The notes under the pieces are model-generated. The model was not told the origin of the DNA. It searched no databases and was given only the letters and a program-made list of their open reading frames with translations. A stretch of DNA of 64,000 nucleotides, taken from JBKQVT01 sp963727245. GTDB lineage: Bacteria > Planctomycetota > Planctomycetia > Pirellulales > Thermoguttaceae. The stretch is from positions 186,001 through 250,000 of the forward strand of contig CAVSFO010000018.1 in the NCBI GenBank assembly GCA_963727245.1, written 5' to 3'. Positions 29,929 to 44,664 of this stretch are shown piece by piece. The translations under genes and the position numbers were made by a program. Every line of letters begins with the position of its first letter. Position 1 is the first letter of the stretch.

Positions 29929-30680
29929 GTTCCTGCCGGGGCATGGCGTGAACGATCTCGCGCAAAGGCGCCAAGCCGCAAGGGCGCGAGGGCACGGAAA
30001 AGAAGAAGGGGAACGTCGGATTGCCTTCACGCGCCGTCGGTTCACGAATCGCCTCTCCGTTCCTGGCGGCTTTGCGCCTCAGCGCCTTTGCATGAGAACT
30101 TTCTCAAGGTGACGTTGCCAAGACGCCGGTTTTCTTGTCGCCGGTTCCCGAACCACCTCAGTCCGGCCGCGACTCGCTGCGCGGGTGCCCCGGGCTTGGG
30201 GGCGGGGAAGGACGTTTTCTTCCGGCGCCGGTCCCACCGGTCGCAGCCGGTGGGCTTGGGGTGGGGGGACGACATTTTTTCTTGCACGCGGGGAAAGATA
30301 GCCCAAGAAAACAGGGAAGCCCGCACCCAAGAGGCGGGCTCCCCAACATCATGTTTACTGTGGAAGGGGCAGTACGCCGACCTCGGTCACCTGCCGCCCA
30401 TGTTTTATATCGAGCCGGCGGTGAAAACCCGGTGTATCGGCCCTTCCTGGTAGCTAGCCAGCTATTTGTAGTATACCGTCGGACCGCGCAATAGGCAAGG
30501 ATTTTGTCGGCAAGTGCACGGATGAAGGGTTCCATTCGCCAAGCCCGCGGGGCACCCGCGCAGCGGGTCGCGACCGGTGGGAACGGGAGCGGGGAATGGC
30601 GCCTTTTCCGGCACCGTTCCCACCGGCCGCAGCCGGTGGGCTTGGGGGGGATCACCTTGGCTCGATCGGCTTACCGGCCG
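29929..30680. repeat. Repeat-rich intergenic region downstream of topA
   Basis: No gene is recognised in about 750 nt. It contains an inverted pair of 'ggcgc-caagccgcaagggcgcgagg' / 'cgcctcagcgcctttgc' elements (about 29955-30095). Family D arms lie at about 30225-30260 and 30547-30575 plus 30607-30640, with partial copies (ACTCGCTGCGCGGGTGCCC) between them. Confidence 0.6.
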
Positions 30681-33421
<2,741 letters not shown>

Positions 33422-33789
33422 AGTGTGATTGTTAAACTGGGGCCTTCAGGTGGACTAGTGACTATGTATCAGCAATTCTTCAGTACCTTCGTGAGCCAGG
33501 TGTGCCGATCCGTTACCATCGTTGCGGCCGGCCGCGGCGGACGGCCAGCGGGGGGCGTGTGCCGGGGAATCTCGGGGCCAGGCCGCCTCTGCTCCGTTTT
33601 ACGCCGCCGCCGCCGCACGGGGGCTGCCGAGGCGTTAGAATTGTAACAGACCCTCCGCTGCGTACAATTCCGATTCTGCGATTCTTGCACCCCTGATTTG
33701 GCATTGCATTTGTAGCAGGCCCCTTTAGAATTGATGGATTCTGGCCTATTCCTAGGTAATCCCCCCTTCATAGAGGATATGCTCACGCC
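33422..33789. other. Divergent intergenic region between topA and the PpiD-like gene
   Basis: A 368-nt gap. It contains a GC-rich block (33520-33625) and an AT-richer segment (33640-33785) holding the promoter candidate listed separately. No repeat of the main families is seen here. Confidence 0.4.
33704..33731 (+). promoter_or_regulatory. Candidate promoter of the PpiD/SurA-like gene
   Basis: TTGCAT (33704-33709), a 16-nt spacer and TAGAAT (33726-33731), about 58 nt upstream of the start codon. Confidence 0.4.
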
Positions 33790-36205
33790 ATGGCGAGTCC
33801 CTTCAAAATCTTCCGCCGACACCAAAAAGTCTGGATGGCCGTGCTGACCGTGCTGGCGATGTTCGCCTTCGTCTTCATGACCGCCCCGGTGATGGATATT
33901 TTCAGTCGTACCGCGGCGGGCGACCCCGTGGTGGTCCGCACGACCAAGTTCGGCAATCTCACCGCCAGCCAGCTCGGGAACCTGGAGGCCGTGCACCGCG
34001 CACTGGTCCACTTTATTAAGGGCATCGGCGAAGATCTCGCGCAGGCGGGCATCCGGCCCGTGGGCGCGAGTTACTTTCTCAACAGGCTTTCCCCGCAGGA
34101 TCCGGAGGAAACGGAGGAGGAGAATGTCGTCGATCTCTGGCTCCTGGCTCAGGAGGCCCACAAGATGGGGGCGGTCATCAGCAATGAGACCGTCAATGAG
34201 GCCTTGATGGCGCTGACCGACAAGCGTTTTTCGTCCGCGGATCTCCGCACTCGTCTCACGGGCCAAGGGGGCCTCAGCGAACAGCAGCTCTTTGACGCGC
34301 TCAGAGACGCGCTGGCAGCCATACGGCTTCGCAGCCTGAACGAATCCGGCTTGGATGCCTTCCCACCCGCCCAGCAATGGGAGTATTACTGCCGTTTGTA
34401 TCACCGTGCCACGGTGGAAGTGGCCGCCGTACCCGTCGAGCGCTATGCCGCCAAGGTCCCCGTCCCGGACAACGCCACCCTGGAGGCATTCTTCGAGAAG
34501 TATAAGGACCGCTACCCCGAGCCCAATTCGCCGGACCCGGGCTTCCGAGTGCCCAAGCGCATTGAAGTCCAATACTTCGAGGCCAACATGGAGAAATTCA
34601 TGGATCCGAAGGCGATCACCGCCGCGGAGATTGAGGAGGAGTATCAGACGCACAAGGATAAATGGGATCAGATCCAGGCTTTGATCACCGAGAAGATCGG
34701 CGCCGAGGCCAAGAAGAAGACCGAGCCCGAGAAAAAGACCGAGCCCGAGAAAAAGACCGAGCCCGGAAAGGCAACCGAGCCCGGGAAGAAAACCGCTACG
34801 GAGAAGAAGCCGGCAACGAAGGCCGCAGGCGGCTCACCCGCAGCGCCCGGCGGCGCCGTCAAGGCCGACGCAAAACCGGTCGACGCGAAAGCCGCCGGCG
34901 TAAAACCGGCTGACGTAAAACCCGAGAAGGGGCACCCAGAGAAACCGGCCGGCAAGACCTCCTCGCTCGGCGGCTGGCCGATGCGGCTCGTGGCGTTTGC
35001 CGAGGAAAAGAAGCCCGCCGGCGACAAGAAACCGGCCGAGGAAAAGAAGGCCGGCGCCGAGAAGAAGTCCGCCGACAACAGCAAGCCCGCCGAGGGCAAG
35101 AAGCCTGCCGAGGGTAAGAAGCCCGCCGAGGGCAAGAAGCCTGCCGAGGGTAAGAAGCCCGCCGAGCCGCAGACGCCGGCCATCGCGCCGGAGCCGACGC
35201 CTGCCCCACCGGCCAAGCCGGCAGAATCCAAGGAGACCAAGCCCAGCGAGCCCTCGTCAGGCCCTACGCCGGAGCTCAAGGGGGCGATTCGCACGGTCTT
35301 GGCCAAGCTGAAAGCGCGGGAGAAGGTCCGGACGATCTTCGCGGGCTTGGAGGACCAGATGAACGAGTCGGAGCGGACGAAGGTCCGGCTGGACTTTCCC
35401 GCGTTGGCCAAGGCCAACGGCCTCGGCTGCGGCGAGACCAAGCTGATGTCGGCTACGGAGGCGCTCAGCCATAACATCGGCAAGTCCTTCGTCGGCAACC
35501 AGCGCTTCGTCGACTACGCGTACGGGCTGGCGAGCTGGCGGCCGGCGCGAATCGTCGGACGATCAAGGGCTGAGTTCCTATCTGTTTTGGATTGTCCGGG
35601 AGACCCGCGATCGCATTCCGACATTCGACGCCAAGGGCGTTCGGGACGAGGTGCTGGCGAGCTGGAAGCTGGTCCATGCCCGCGACGATGCGCTGGCCGC
35701 GGCCGGGAAGTTGGCGGCCGAGGCCCGCCGCTCGGAGAAGTCGCTGAAGAAGTTTTTCGCCGATCGGCCGGACGTGCACGTCACCGAAACGGAGCCGTTC
35801 AGTTGGATGACTTTCGGTTCCGTGTCGCCGGAGGCCAGCCGTCAGCCGCCCATGCTGAGCGAGGTCGACGGGGTGGACATGCCGGGGCCGGCATTCATGC
35901 GGACGGTCTTCGATTTGACGAAGGGTGACGTGGGCGTGGCCATGAACGAGCCGCAGACCATCGCCTATGTCATCCGCGTGATCGATTTCGAGCCGTCGCT
36001 CGACACCTTGCTGGGACGGTTCAAGCACGAGACGTTCCGGAGCTACGAGACCGTCTCCCTGGAAGATCAATTGGAGATGATGCGGGCGTGGCGAAAGGAG
36101 TTTCGAGCCAATGCCGGCTTGAAATGGGAGCCCCGTCCCCAGAAGCCCTCGAACCAGCCCGCCCAGCCCGAGGAGCCCGATTCCGACAGCGAGCCGAACC
36201 TCTAA
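33790..36205 (+). CDS. Membrane-anchored PpiD/SurA-like folding factor with long KPAEGKK linker (frameshifted)
   Basis: An N-terminal anchor helix (VWMAVLTVLAMFAFVFMTAP) precedes a SurA/PpiD-type N-domain (EAHKMGAVISNETVNEALM, LSEQQLFDALRDALAAIRL). At about residues 300-490 lies a low-complexity Lys/Pro/Glu/Ala region with tandem AEGKKP and EPEKKT units. One extra base near 35548 breaks the frame. The restored part reads LFWIVRETRDRIPTFDAKGV and ends at 36205. I cannot point to a complete parvulin active site, so a chaperone role without isomerase activity is possible. Extracytoplasmic by topology. Confidence 0.6.
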
Positions 36206-36228
36206 GGCCGCAGCACCAGGAGACCGCG

Positions 36229-37166
36229 ATGATTGCCAACCGCGCGTTGCTGGTCTTGGCCGCGGGGATGGGCTCGCGCTATGGCGGCCTCAAGCAGATC
36301 GAACCCGTCGGTCCCCACGGCGAGTTCATCATCGATTATTCGGTCTATGACGCCGTGCGGGCCGGCTTCCGCAAGATCGTCTTCGTCATCCGCGGCGAGA
36401 TGGAAGCCGCCCTGAGGCAGACGATTGCCGTCCGCCTCCCCCGCGATCTTGAAGTCCACTACGCACGGCAAGAGTTGGACATGCTTCCCCCCGGCTTCCC
36501 CCGGCCGGAAGGCCGCACCAAGCCCTGGGGCACCGGACAGGCCATCTGGGTCGCCCGGGAGCACGTCGACCAGCCGATGCTGGTGATCAATGCCGACGAC
36601 TTCTACGGCGCCGCGGCCTACCAGACGGCGGCGGACTACTTCGCTTCCGCAACTTCGACGAGCACCGACTACTGCATGGTCGGCTACCGCCTTCGCAACA
36701 CGGTTTCGCCCCATGGACCGGTGGCGCGGGGGTTGTGCCACGCCGATGCCGACGGCTTCCTGACCGACGTGGCCGAGGTGGCGGGCATCCAGATGGATGC
36801 GGCCGGGGAAATCTGCGCCGGCGGCGACAGCGGCCGGCGGCAACGCTTCAGCGGCGACGAACTCGTCTCCATGAACATGTGGGGCTTCACGCCGGCCATC
36901 TTCGGCCAGTTGCAGCGGCTCTTCGCCCAGTTCCTGCGCGATCGCGGTTCCCTCTCCGCCGCCGAGTTCTACATCCCCGCCGCCGTCGGCACGCTGGTCC
37001 GGCAGGCGCCGCCCGGGTGAAGGTGCTCTCAACCGCCACCGCGGAGTGGATCGGGGCCACCTATGCCCCCGACAAGGCCCTGGTGATGGAACGGATCCGC
37101 AGCCTAATCGACGCCGGGGCCTATCCCTCGCCCTTGTGGCCGGCGAACCAGACCACCGCCCCGTGA
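36229..37166 (+). CDS. Sugar-1-phosphate nucleotidyltransferase (frameshifted at 3' end)
   Basis: Rossmann nucleotidyltransferase fold: LVLAAGMGSRYGGLKQIEP at the N-terminus (nucleotide-binding loop) and NADDFYG for the metal-binding Asp. Start ATG 36229 with CAGGAG upstream. The C-terminus is out of frame after VGTLVRQ. A missing base near 37010 restores VKVLSTATAEWIGATYAPDK and an end at 37166, as expected for this family of about 300-aa enzymes. Donor and sugar cannot be decided from sequence alone. Gap of 23 nt after the PpiD-like gene. Confidence 0.8.
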
Positions 37167-37209
37167 AATGGGTGATTGGGGAAGACGGGTATTCTGGAGT
37201 GGCACCCGT

Positions 37210-37284
37210 GTAGGTCAGGCACCCCGTGCCTGACAGAATACGGCCAGAATCCGCGGGGAGTCAGGCACGGAGTGCCTGACCTAC
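37210..37284. repeat. Inverted pair of family C palindromes
   Basis: Arms at 37210-37234 and 37260-37284 are 25 nt apart, with an interior unrelated to those of the pairs at 3757-3832 and 22380-22458. Confidence 0.85.
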
Positions 37285-37459
37285 GCCTTTCCCCTTCCGC
37301 CTTGACCCTGGCCGGGGAATTCGCTATCGTCCGCATCACGGCGGATGGCTTACGCTCATCTTCAACTGGCCATCGGCCGTGCGCCGGCCCCTGGCAGGGG
37401 CGCTGAGCCTCTAGCAACACGGGCAAGATGCCTGTGCGAGAAAAGGAGTGCAGGGAAGC

Positions 37460-39209
37460 ATGAATCGCCGCCACATCTTCGTCGGTTGCGGTCTTACGGT
37501 GCTGCTGTTGGCCGGCTGCTCGACCTGGGAGCCGCTCACCATGCGCTCGCAGAGTCCGGACAAGGACGCCAAGGAGAAACAGCAGACTCGCAACACGCAC
37601 AAGCGGCTGGTCGGCGATCTGGCCGTGCCCTTCGGCATGTTCGACTCCCATATCGAGGCGATCGGCTGGGTCACGGCCTTGCGCGGCACGGGCAGCGATC
37701 CGGAGCCCTCGAATCAACGATCGTTGTTGGTCGAGGAGATGCAGCGCCGCGGCGTCGAGAACCCCAATTCCCTGCTGGCCTCGAAAAATGCCTCGCTGGT
37801 CCTGGTCCACGGCGTCCTGCCTCCGGGCATCCAAAAAGGCGATCACTTCGACGTCGAGCTGCGGGTCCCCGACCAGAGCGAAACCACCAGCTTGCGCGGC
37901 GGCTACCTGTTGGAATGCCGGCTCATGGACACCAGGCTGTTGAACGACGGCCAGGTGCACGAGGGCCGGCTGCGCGGCGTCGCGCAAGGCCCCATCCTCG
38001 TCGATCCCACCGCCCACGCCAGCAACGAAAGCGACCGCCTGCGCCTGAAGCGGGGCGTCATCCTCGGCGGCGGCACCTGCTATGGTTCCCGCTCCTTGGG
38101 CTTGGTCCTGACGCCCGGTCACCAGGATGCCGTCGTCAGCGCCCGCGTGGCTGCCGCCGTGAACAAGCGTTTTCACCGCTACCAAAACGGCGTTGAAGTC
38201 GGCGTCGCCACCGCCCATACCGACCAGTGGATCGAGTTGGCCGTGCATCGGCAGTACAAGACGAACCTGGAGCGCTACATGCGGGTGGTGCGGGCGGTGG
38301 CGATCCAGGAGACGGCCGTTGACCAGATGAAGCGGATTGCCGATCTGGAGACGCGGTTGTTCAAGGCCAAGGACGCCGCCCGGGCGGCACTGGAACTGGA
38401 AGCCATCGGCGGCTCCAAGGGCGCCGACGTGCTGCTGAAGGGGCTGAAGTGTTCGGACCGCGACGTGCAATTCTACGCCGCCGAGGCGCTGGCGTATCTG
38501 GGTCATCGCGAGGCGGCCGAGCCCTTGGGCTGGACCGCCCGTAACGAACCCGCCTTCCGCCGCTCGGCCCTGACGGCACTGGCGGTCCTGGACGACGTTC
38601 GGGCCAGCCAACAGCTCCGCGACCTGTTGGGCGTGGCCAGCGCGGAGACCCGCTACGGCGCCTTCCGCGCCCTCTGGACCATGAATCCTCTCGATTCGCT
38701 GGTCCGCGGCGAGCACCTGGGCGGCCAGTTCGATTACCACGTCCTGGATACTGCCGGCGTGCCGATGATCCACGTCACGCGCAAGAGGCGCGGCGGAAGT
38801 GGTGCTTTTCGGCAGCGGGCAACACTTGTCCACGCCGCTGTCGCTGGGCGCCGGCAACCAAATCATGGTCACCAGCACCCCCAACGGCGAAATCGCCGTC
38901 AGCAAGTTCAGCACCTACGACGCCGACCAGAAACGCCTCGTCTCGACCAAGGTGGATGACGTGATCCGGGCGATCGTCGAGTTGGGCGGCACCTATCCCG
39001 ACGTTGTGCAGGCGTTGCAGGAGGCGAAGGCCGCCGGCGTCCTGCCCGGCCGCTTCGAGGTGGAGGCCCTTCCCGAGGCCGGACGCACCCCCCAGCAATT
39101 TGCCGAGGACCCCGCCGAAGGGCCGGCCGGCACACAGGCCGATGCCGGCAAGAATTCGCCCTCCCAGCCCGGCCTCTCTGCTAGAATGGTGGGACAGACC
39201 TCGGACTGA
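37460..39209 (+). CDS. FlgI (P-ring)-like lipoprotein with HEAT-like repeats (frameshifted)
   Basis: A lipoprotein signal with lipobox LLAGC (Cys20) is followed by a region resembling flagellar P-ring protein FlgI: AIGWVTALRGTGSDPEPSN, SLLASKNASLVLVHGVLP and FDVELRVPDQSETTSLRGG. After about residue 290 come two or three HEAT-like helical repeats (GADVLLKGLKCSDRDVQFYA, EALAYLGHREAAEPL). An extra base near 38783 breaks the frame. It resumes AAEVVLFGSGQHLSTPLSLG and ends at 39209. No other flagellar gene is nearby, so a flagellar role is doubtful; an envelope-associated scaffold is an alternative. Start supported by AAGGAG. Confidence 0.65.
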
Positions 39210-39221
39210 CGCACCCTGCCC

Positions 39222-42200
39222 ATGCTCAAGGCCCTCGAACTCGCCGGTTTCAAAAGCTTCGCCGACAAGACCCGCTTCGAGTTTCCTCCCGGGATTACGG
39301 TCGTCGTGGGGCCCAACGGCTCGGGGAAGTCGAACGTCGTCGATGCCATCAAGTGGGTGCTGGGCGAGCAAAGCGTCAAGAGTCTGCGCGGCAAAGAGAT
39401 GGCCGACGTGATCTTCAACGGTTCCGGCACGCGGCGGGGCATGAACGCGGCCGAAATCACCCTCACCTTCAACAACGCCAACCACGCCCTGCCCCTGGAC
39501 ACCCCCGAGGTCCACATCACCCGCCGCGTCTATCGCAGCGGGGAAGGCGAGTACCTCATCAATCGCAGCCCCTGCCGCTTGCGCGACATCCGCGACCTGC
39601 TGGCCGGCACCGGCATGGGCACCCAGGCCTACAGCGTCATCGAGCAGGGCAAGGTCGACGTGCTGCTGCAATCCTCGCCCCGCGACCGCCGCATCATCTT
39701 CGAGGAGGCGGCCGGCATCAGCCGCTTCAAAATGCGCAAACTCGAAGCCCTCCGCCGCCTGGAGCGCGTCGATCAAAACCTCCTCCGCCTCTGCGACATC
39801 ATCGACGAAGTGGACAACCGCCTGCGCTCGGTGCGGCGCAGGCCGGCAAGGCCCGCCGCTACAAGGAGTATACCGATCGCCTCCAGGAGCTTCGCACCCA
39901 GGTGGGGCTGGTCGATTGGCGCCGGCTCAGCGGCCGGCTGGCGGAGTTGGAAAAGGAACTCCAGTCGTCGACCGACCAGCGCGACGCGCTGGCGGCGGCG
40001 GCCGAATCCATCGAGGCCCAACTGCTGGAAACCGACGCCCGCATCGGACAGATCAACGAGTCCATTCGCCAGTCGGAAGCGCGCATCGCCGCCAACCGCG
40101 AGCGGATCGCCGGCCAGGAATCGACCGTCGAGCACGAGCGCGCCCGCCAGGGCGAACTGGAGCGGGAGATCGCCCGCTACCGCCGGCAGTTGCTGGCCTT
40201 GGGCGCCAGGGCGGAAGGCTTGCAGCAGGAGTTCCAGCAGACCACGCAGGCGGTGGCCGACGCCGAAGACCGGCAGCGGCAGATCGCGCAACAGGTGACC
40301 GACGCCGAGCGGGCGCTGACGGAGGTGATCGGGCGTTTGGACCGCCTGCGCGGCGAGAACGAGCAGCGGCGGACGGCCCACCTGGAGCAGATGCGCCTGG
40401 CCGCCGGCTTGGCCAGCCAATCCGGCGTCTTGGAGAGCCAGGCGGCCGCGGCCGAGGCGGTCCGCCTGCGCAGCCGCGACCGCATCGCCGAGCTGGACCG
40501 GCAACTGGTCAGCCTGGCGGCCGACCTGGACCTCTGCGCCAACAGCGCGCCGACCTGAGCCGCCGCGCCGACTCCCAGGAAGGTTTGTTGACCGGCGCCA
40601 GGCAGGAGCTGGCCCGCTTGCAGCGGGAGCTGGCCGCCGGCCAGGACGAGTTGGGCGGCCTGCAACAGCGCCGCAGCGCGGCCGCGGAGCGGGCGGCCGT
40701 GCTCGAGGAGTTGGAACGCCGCCACGAGGGGCTCAGCGCGGGAGTGAAGGAAGTGCTCGCCCAGGCGGGTCGTCCCGGCAGCGGCCCCTTCCAAGAGGTC
40801 TTCGGTCTGGTGGCCGATTTGTTTTGCGTCAGCGTCGAGGCGGCGCCGTTGGTAGACGTGGCGTTGGGCCAGGCGGCCCAGCACGTCGTGGCCGCCCCGA
40901 GCAAAGAGTTGCTCCGGCACGTGCAGGAGCAATCGCCGCGTTTCGGCGGCCGCGTGGGCTTCCTCTGGCTCGACGCCCCGGCGACGCCGGCGACGCATGC
41001 GGAAGTCGATCTCGAAGGCAGGCCCGGCGTGCTCGGCCGCGCCGATCGCTTCGTGGAAACGCAGCCCCGTTTCGTCCCCTTGGCGCGGCGGTTGCTGGGG
41101 CGGACCTGGATCGTCGAGAAGCTGGAGCACGCCTTCGAGCTGGCCCGCACGGCCGGCCCGGGACCCGCCTTCGTCACTCTGGCGGGCGAATTGCTGGAGG
41201 CCGACGGCACGCTGGTCGTCGGGCCGCGGCAGCCCAGCGCCGGCCTGATCTCCCGCCGCAGCCAGCTCCGCGCGCTGCGGACGCAGTTGGCCGATCTGGA
41301 GGGCAAGATCGCCCAGGGCCAGGCCGCCCTGGCGCAACTCCAACAGCAGATTGCCCAACAGGACCAACAGCTCCAGCGGCGCGCGGCGGAGCATCGCCGG
41401 GCGCTGGACGCCGTGGGCGAGCAGCGTCTGAAAATCTCGGCCGCCGAAGAGCGGCGGGCGCAGTTCGACCAGCAGCGTAGCGTGCTGGAGGGCGAGTTCC
41501 ACGCCGCTGAGGAGGAGCACGAAACGTCGCTTCGCCGCCTGGCCGAAGCCCGCCAGAAGCGGGCCGGGGTCGATGCCGCGCTGTGTGAAATGGAGAGCGG
41601 CCTGGCCGGCCTGACCGAGCAGATCGGCTCGCTGGAGGCCCAGCGGCAGGCCCGCAGCCGCGAAACCACCGAGACCAAAGTCGAGCTGGCCAAGAGCGAG
41701 GAACGGCTCCGCAACCTGCACGCCCGGCTGCGCCAGATCGAGGAAGGCCGCCAGGAACGCACCCGCGCCATCGCCGACGGCCGCCAGCAGTTGGCCGACT
41801 GCCTCCGCCGCGCCGAGGCGTCGGGGTGGAGCATCCTGCGGGCGGAATCGGAGATTGCCGAGTTGTACTTGCGCAAAGAGTCGTTCGCCGGCGAAACCGT
41901 CCAGCACGTGCAGCAGCGCGAGCTGCTGGAGCGGCAGCGGGTGGAACAGACCGCCGAGGCGCAGCGCCTGCGCGGCAGGATGCGCAAGCTCGAAGAGCGC
42001 ATCCATGCCCAGGATTTGGCCGCCAGCCAGGTCCGCCTCGAACGCGGCGCCTTGGTCGACCGGCTCCGCGAGGATTACGGCATCGACCTGGCTGCGGCGG
42101 AGCAGGAGGCCGTCGATGCCCAACAGCAGCACGAGCGCGAGGCGGTGCAGGAGGAGATCGAGGAGCTGCGCCGCAAGATCGACGCCATCGGCAGCGTCAA

Positions 42201-42849
42201 CCTCGACGCCCTGGAGGAACTCGAATCGCTGGAGGCCCGCTACCAGAACCTCTGCGACCAGCAGCAGGACCTTTCCGCCGCCAAGACCTCGCTGGAAAAG
42301 ATCATCGAGCAGATCAACACCGACAGCCGGCGGCTGTTCGCCGAGACGCTGCAGACGGTCAAGGGGCATTTTCAGCAACTCTTCCGCGACCTGTTCGGCG
42401 GCGGACACGGCGACATCGTGCTCGAAGAGGGGGTCGACATCCTGGAAAGCGGCATGGAGATTATCGCCCGGCCGCCCGGCAAGGAGCCGCGCAGCATCTC
42501 GTTGCTCAGCGGCGGCGAGAAGACGCTCACCTGCGTGGCCCTGCTGCTGGCGATCTTCCGCAGCCGGCCCAGCCCCTTCTGCGTGCTGGACGAGGTCGAT
42601 GCCGCGCTGGACGAGGCCAACATCGACCGCTTCACCAAGGTGCTGCACGATTTCCTGGCCTGGACCCAATTCATCATCGTCACGCACTCGAAGAAGACGA
42701 TGACCTGCGCCGACACGATCTACGGCGTGACGATGCAGGAATCGGGCGTTTCCAAGCAGGTCTCCGTCCGCTTCGAGGACGTCAGCGACGACGGCAACAT
42801 CCGCCCCGAGCGGCTGGCCGAGGCCGACCAGGAGTCGCAGGCCGCCTGA
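39222..42849 (+). CDS. smc: Chromosome segregation ATPase SMC (two frameshifts)
   Basis: Condensin ATPase for chromosome organisation. Walker A GPNGSGKSN (30-38), the N-terminal GTGMGTQAYSVIEQGKVD Q-loop region, long coiled coils around a hinge domain (VFGLVADLFCVSVEAAPLVD, near the middle), signature LLSGGEKTL and Walker B FCVLDEVDAALDEANI at the C-terminus. Corrected length is about 1200 aa, normal for SMC. Single missing bases near 39835 and 40533 split it into three frames. Starts 12 nt after the FlgI-like gene. ScpA/ScpB partners are not in the window. Confidence 0.93.
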
Positions 42850-43023
42850 GCGCCGTGCCGGGGCCGGATAAACACACGCGATTCCCCCTTTTTTCCACAT
42901 CTTCTTCACTCCCCCGAAATGCGGGATCGAAGGCGGCCGCTTGCATCTTCAGCCCGTTGGTAGATAAAATTGAACTGGAGTGCGGCTTTGGCGGTGACGT
43001 TGCTCGGGCGGCGGGAGTAACCC

Positions 43024-43518
43024 ATGCCTGAACCCTGGTGGTGGATCCTGGCGCTGTGTGTGGCCTTGGCGGGCATCGCCATCCTCATGTGGCGGCCGGC
43101 ACGGATGGCGGCGCGGGAAGCCCGTTTGGCGCAGGCCAAGCGGCATTTCCATCGTCAGCGCGAGCGCCTGGAGGCCAAGTTCGTGCAGTTGGCCGCGGCC
43201 CAGCCCAAGCCCGACGCTCCCCGCTGGGGCGACTGCGAGTTCGACGATGCGGTGGCCTACGTCCGCAATCGTGCCACCGGCGAACTGTCGGCCTTCGTCG
43301 CCGTGACGGTCGCCCTGGAGGGCTTGCCCAACGTGTCTACTTCGCGGGCGAGCGACTTGATCGGCAACCTTCGCGCCGGCACGGCCGTCTTCCGCTTCGA
43401 TCGCGACCACTGGGAGACCGATGGCCGGGCGATCCTCAACCTCAGCCCCAGCGAGGCCATTCGCTACTATCAAAACGACCTCGAAGTTGTGGGGCAGGAA
43501 CTGGCCGAACATTCGTAG
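43024..43518 (+). CDS. Membrane-anchored orphan protein
   Basis: A protein of 164 aa with one N-terminal TM helix (WWWILALCVALAGIAILMW), a basic amphipathic helix (AKRHFHRQRERLEAKFVQLA) and a compact soluble domain (WGDCEFDDAVAYVRNRATGE). Probably a single folded domain on the cytoplasmic side, given the positive residues after the helix. No family recognised. Confidence 0.6.
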   Translation: MPEPWWWILALCVALAGIAILMWRPARMAAREARLAQAKRHFHRQRERLEAKFVQLAAAQPKPDAPRWGDCEFDDAVAYVRNRATGELSAFVAVTVALEGLPNVSTSRASDLIGNLRAGTAVFRFDRDHWETDGRAILNLSPSEAIRYYQNDLEVVGQELAEHS

Positions 43519-43670
43519 GCGAGGTTGTTCCACAACATGGGGACTGCCCCCTTCGGCGCGCCGATCGTCCTCCCCCCGATTGACAAGAGTCGGGCAATCC
43601 GCTACCGTCGCGTTTGGGTCAGTCGGCGGTATCCTTGCCTTTTCAGCACGAATTCTCAAGGGGTCGGCCG

Positions 43671-44543
43671 GTGAGCAGCGATGAAACCAATCCGTTTCAG
43701 AGTCCGCAGTCCATTGATGCGCCGGTCAGCGTGGGCATCCCGCCGGGGCGAAATACGGTGCTCGAATATCCCTTCGAGTCGGGCCACACACGCGCAATGT
43801 GGGCGGTCGGGATGATCCTGGCTGTCATGTGTCTTGACGTCATGCTGGCGGGTTCGACCTACCTGCAGATCGGCTTGCTCGATCGCGTCCGCCTGGGCCT
43901 GAGGCCTACGCCGGCCCAGGCCGCCGCCAATAACGCCCGCCAACAACTCCTGGCCCTGGCGAAGCTGGCGTTCTACATTGGCTCGGCGATCCCCTTTCTG
44001 ATGTGGTTCCACCGCGCCCACCGCAATCTGCCCGCCCTGGGAAACAGGCGCCTGGAGTATACGCCGGGTTGGGCTGTCGGGGCGTGGTTCGTTCCAATCC
44101 TCAATCTCTTCCGACCCTATCAGATCATGAGGGAAGTCTGGAAAGGCAGCGACCCGGAAAACCTGCAAACCTCCTATCCCGGCGGCGCCGGCGGCTCCGC
44201 AATGGTCGGATGGTGGTGGGCCCTGTTTATCGTCATGGGCGTCTCGGGGAACATGACCAACATCAACAGCACTGATAGGTCGCTCGATGGGCTGATCACG
44301 ACCAGTTGGACGCTGATCGTCAGCTCGCTCCTCAGCCTCCCGGCAGGCTTATTGGCAATCCTCATGGTGCGCGCGGTCGATGCGAATCAACAGCAACGGT
44401 ATCAATTGTTCCTCGATCAGGCCGCCGCTGCACCGCCGAAACGGCCGGAAACGCCGGCAGACGATTTCCCCTTCGTGGCCCCGGTCAGCAAGGAACCCTG
44501 GACACCCCCCGAGGACGAAGGGGAATATCCCCGCTTCACCTGA
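43671..44543 (+). CDS. DUF4328-like multipass membrane protein
   Basis: A 290-aa protein begun at GTG 43671 (SSDETNPFQSPQS), which has AAGGGG upstream. An in-frame start 57 nt earlier is less likely. Four or five TM helices. The segment FLMWFHRAHRNLPALG ... GWAVGAWFVPILNLFRPYQI ... EVWKGSDP matches the DUF4328 pattern. Function unknown. Confidence 0.65.
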   Translation: MSSDETNPFQSPQSIDAPVSVGIPPGRNTVLEYPFESGHTRAMWAVGMILAVMCLDVMLAGSTYLQIGLLDRVRLGLRPTPAQAAANNARQQLLALAKLAFYIGSAIPFLMWFHRAHRNLPALGNRRLEYTPGWAVGAWFVPILNLFRPYQIMREVWKGSDPENLQTSYPGGAGGSAMVGWWWALFIVMGVSGNMTNINSTDRSLDGLITTSWTLIVSSLLSLPAGLLAILMVRAVDANQQQRYQLFLDQAAAAPPKRPETPADDFPFVAPVSKEPWTPPEDEGEYPRFT

Positions 44544-44664
44544 CCCCTCCAGAAGAAGCATCCTTTTTCCCTGGCAGGTTCCGATTGACGGAACCTCTCT
44601 ATTGTCATATAGTTATGCAAGATGCTTGCTTTGCATCCAGGCAGGCTCGGGTGAGGGGGGATTC

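Noticed and set aside
37460..39209. Genuine flagellar P-ring gene flgI
   Set aside because: Lipoprotein anchor, added HEAT-like repeats and no flagellar neighbours make a standard P-ring role unlikely.
39222..42849. Programmed ribosomal frameshifting in smc
   Set aside because: No slippery heptamer or downstream pseudoknot at the shifts, and the same defect affects some twenty unrelated genes.
40177..42909. Long minus-strand open frame opposite smc
   Set aside because: Antisense of coiled-coil codons gives a long open frame; smc itself is unmistakable.
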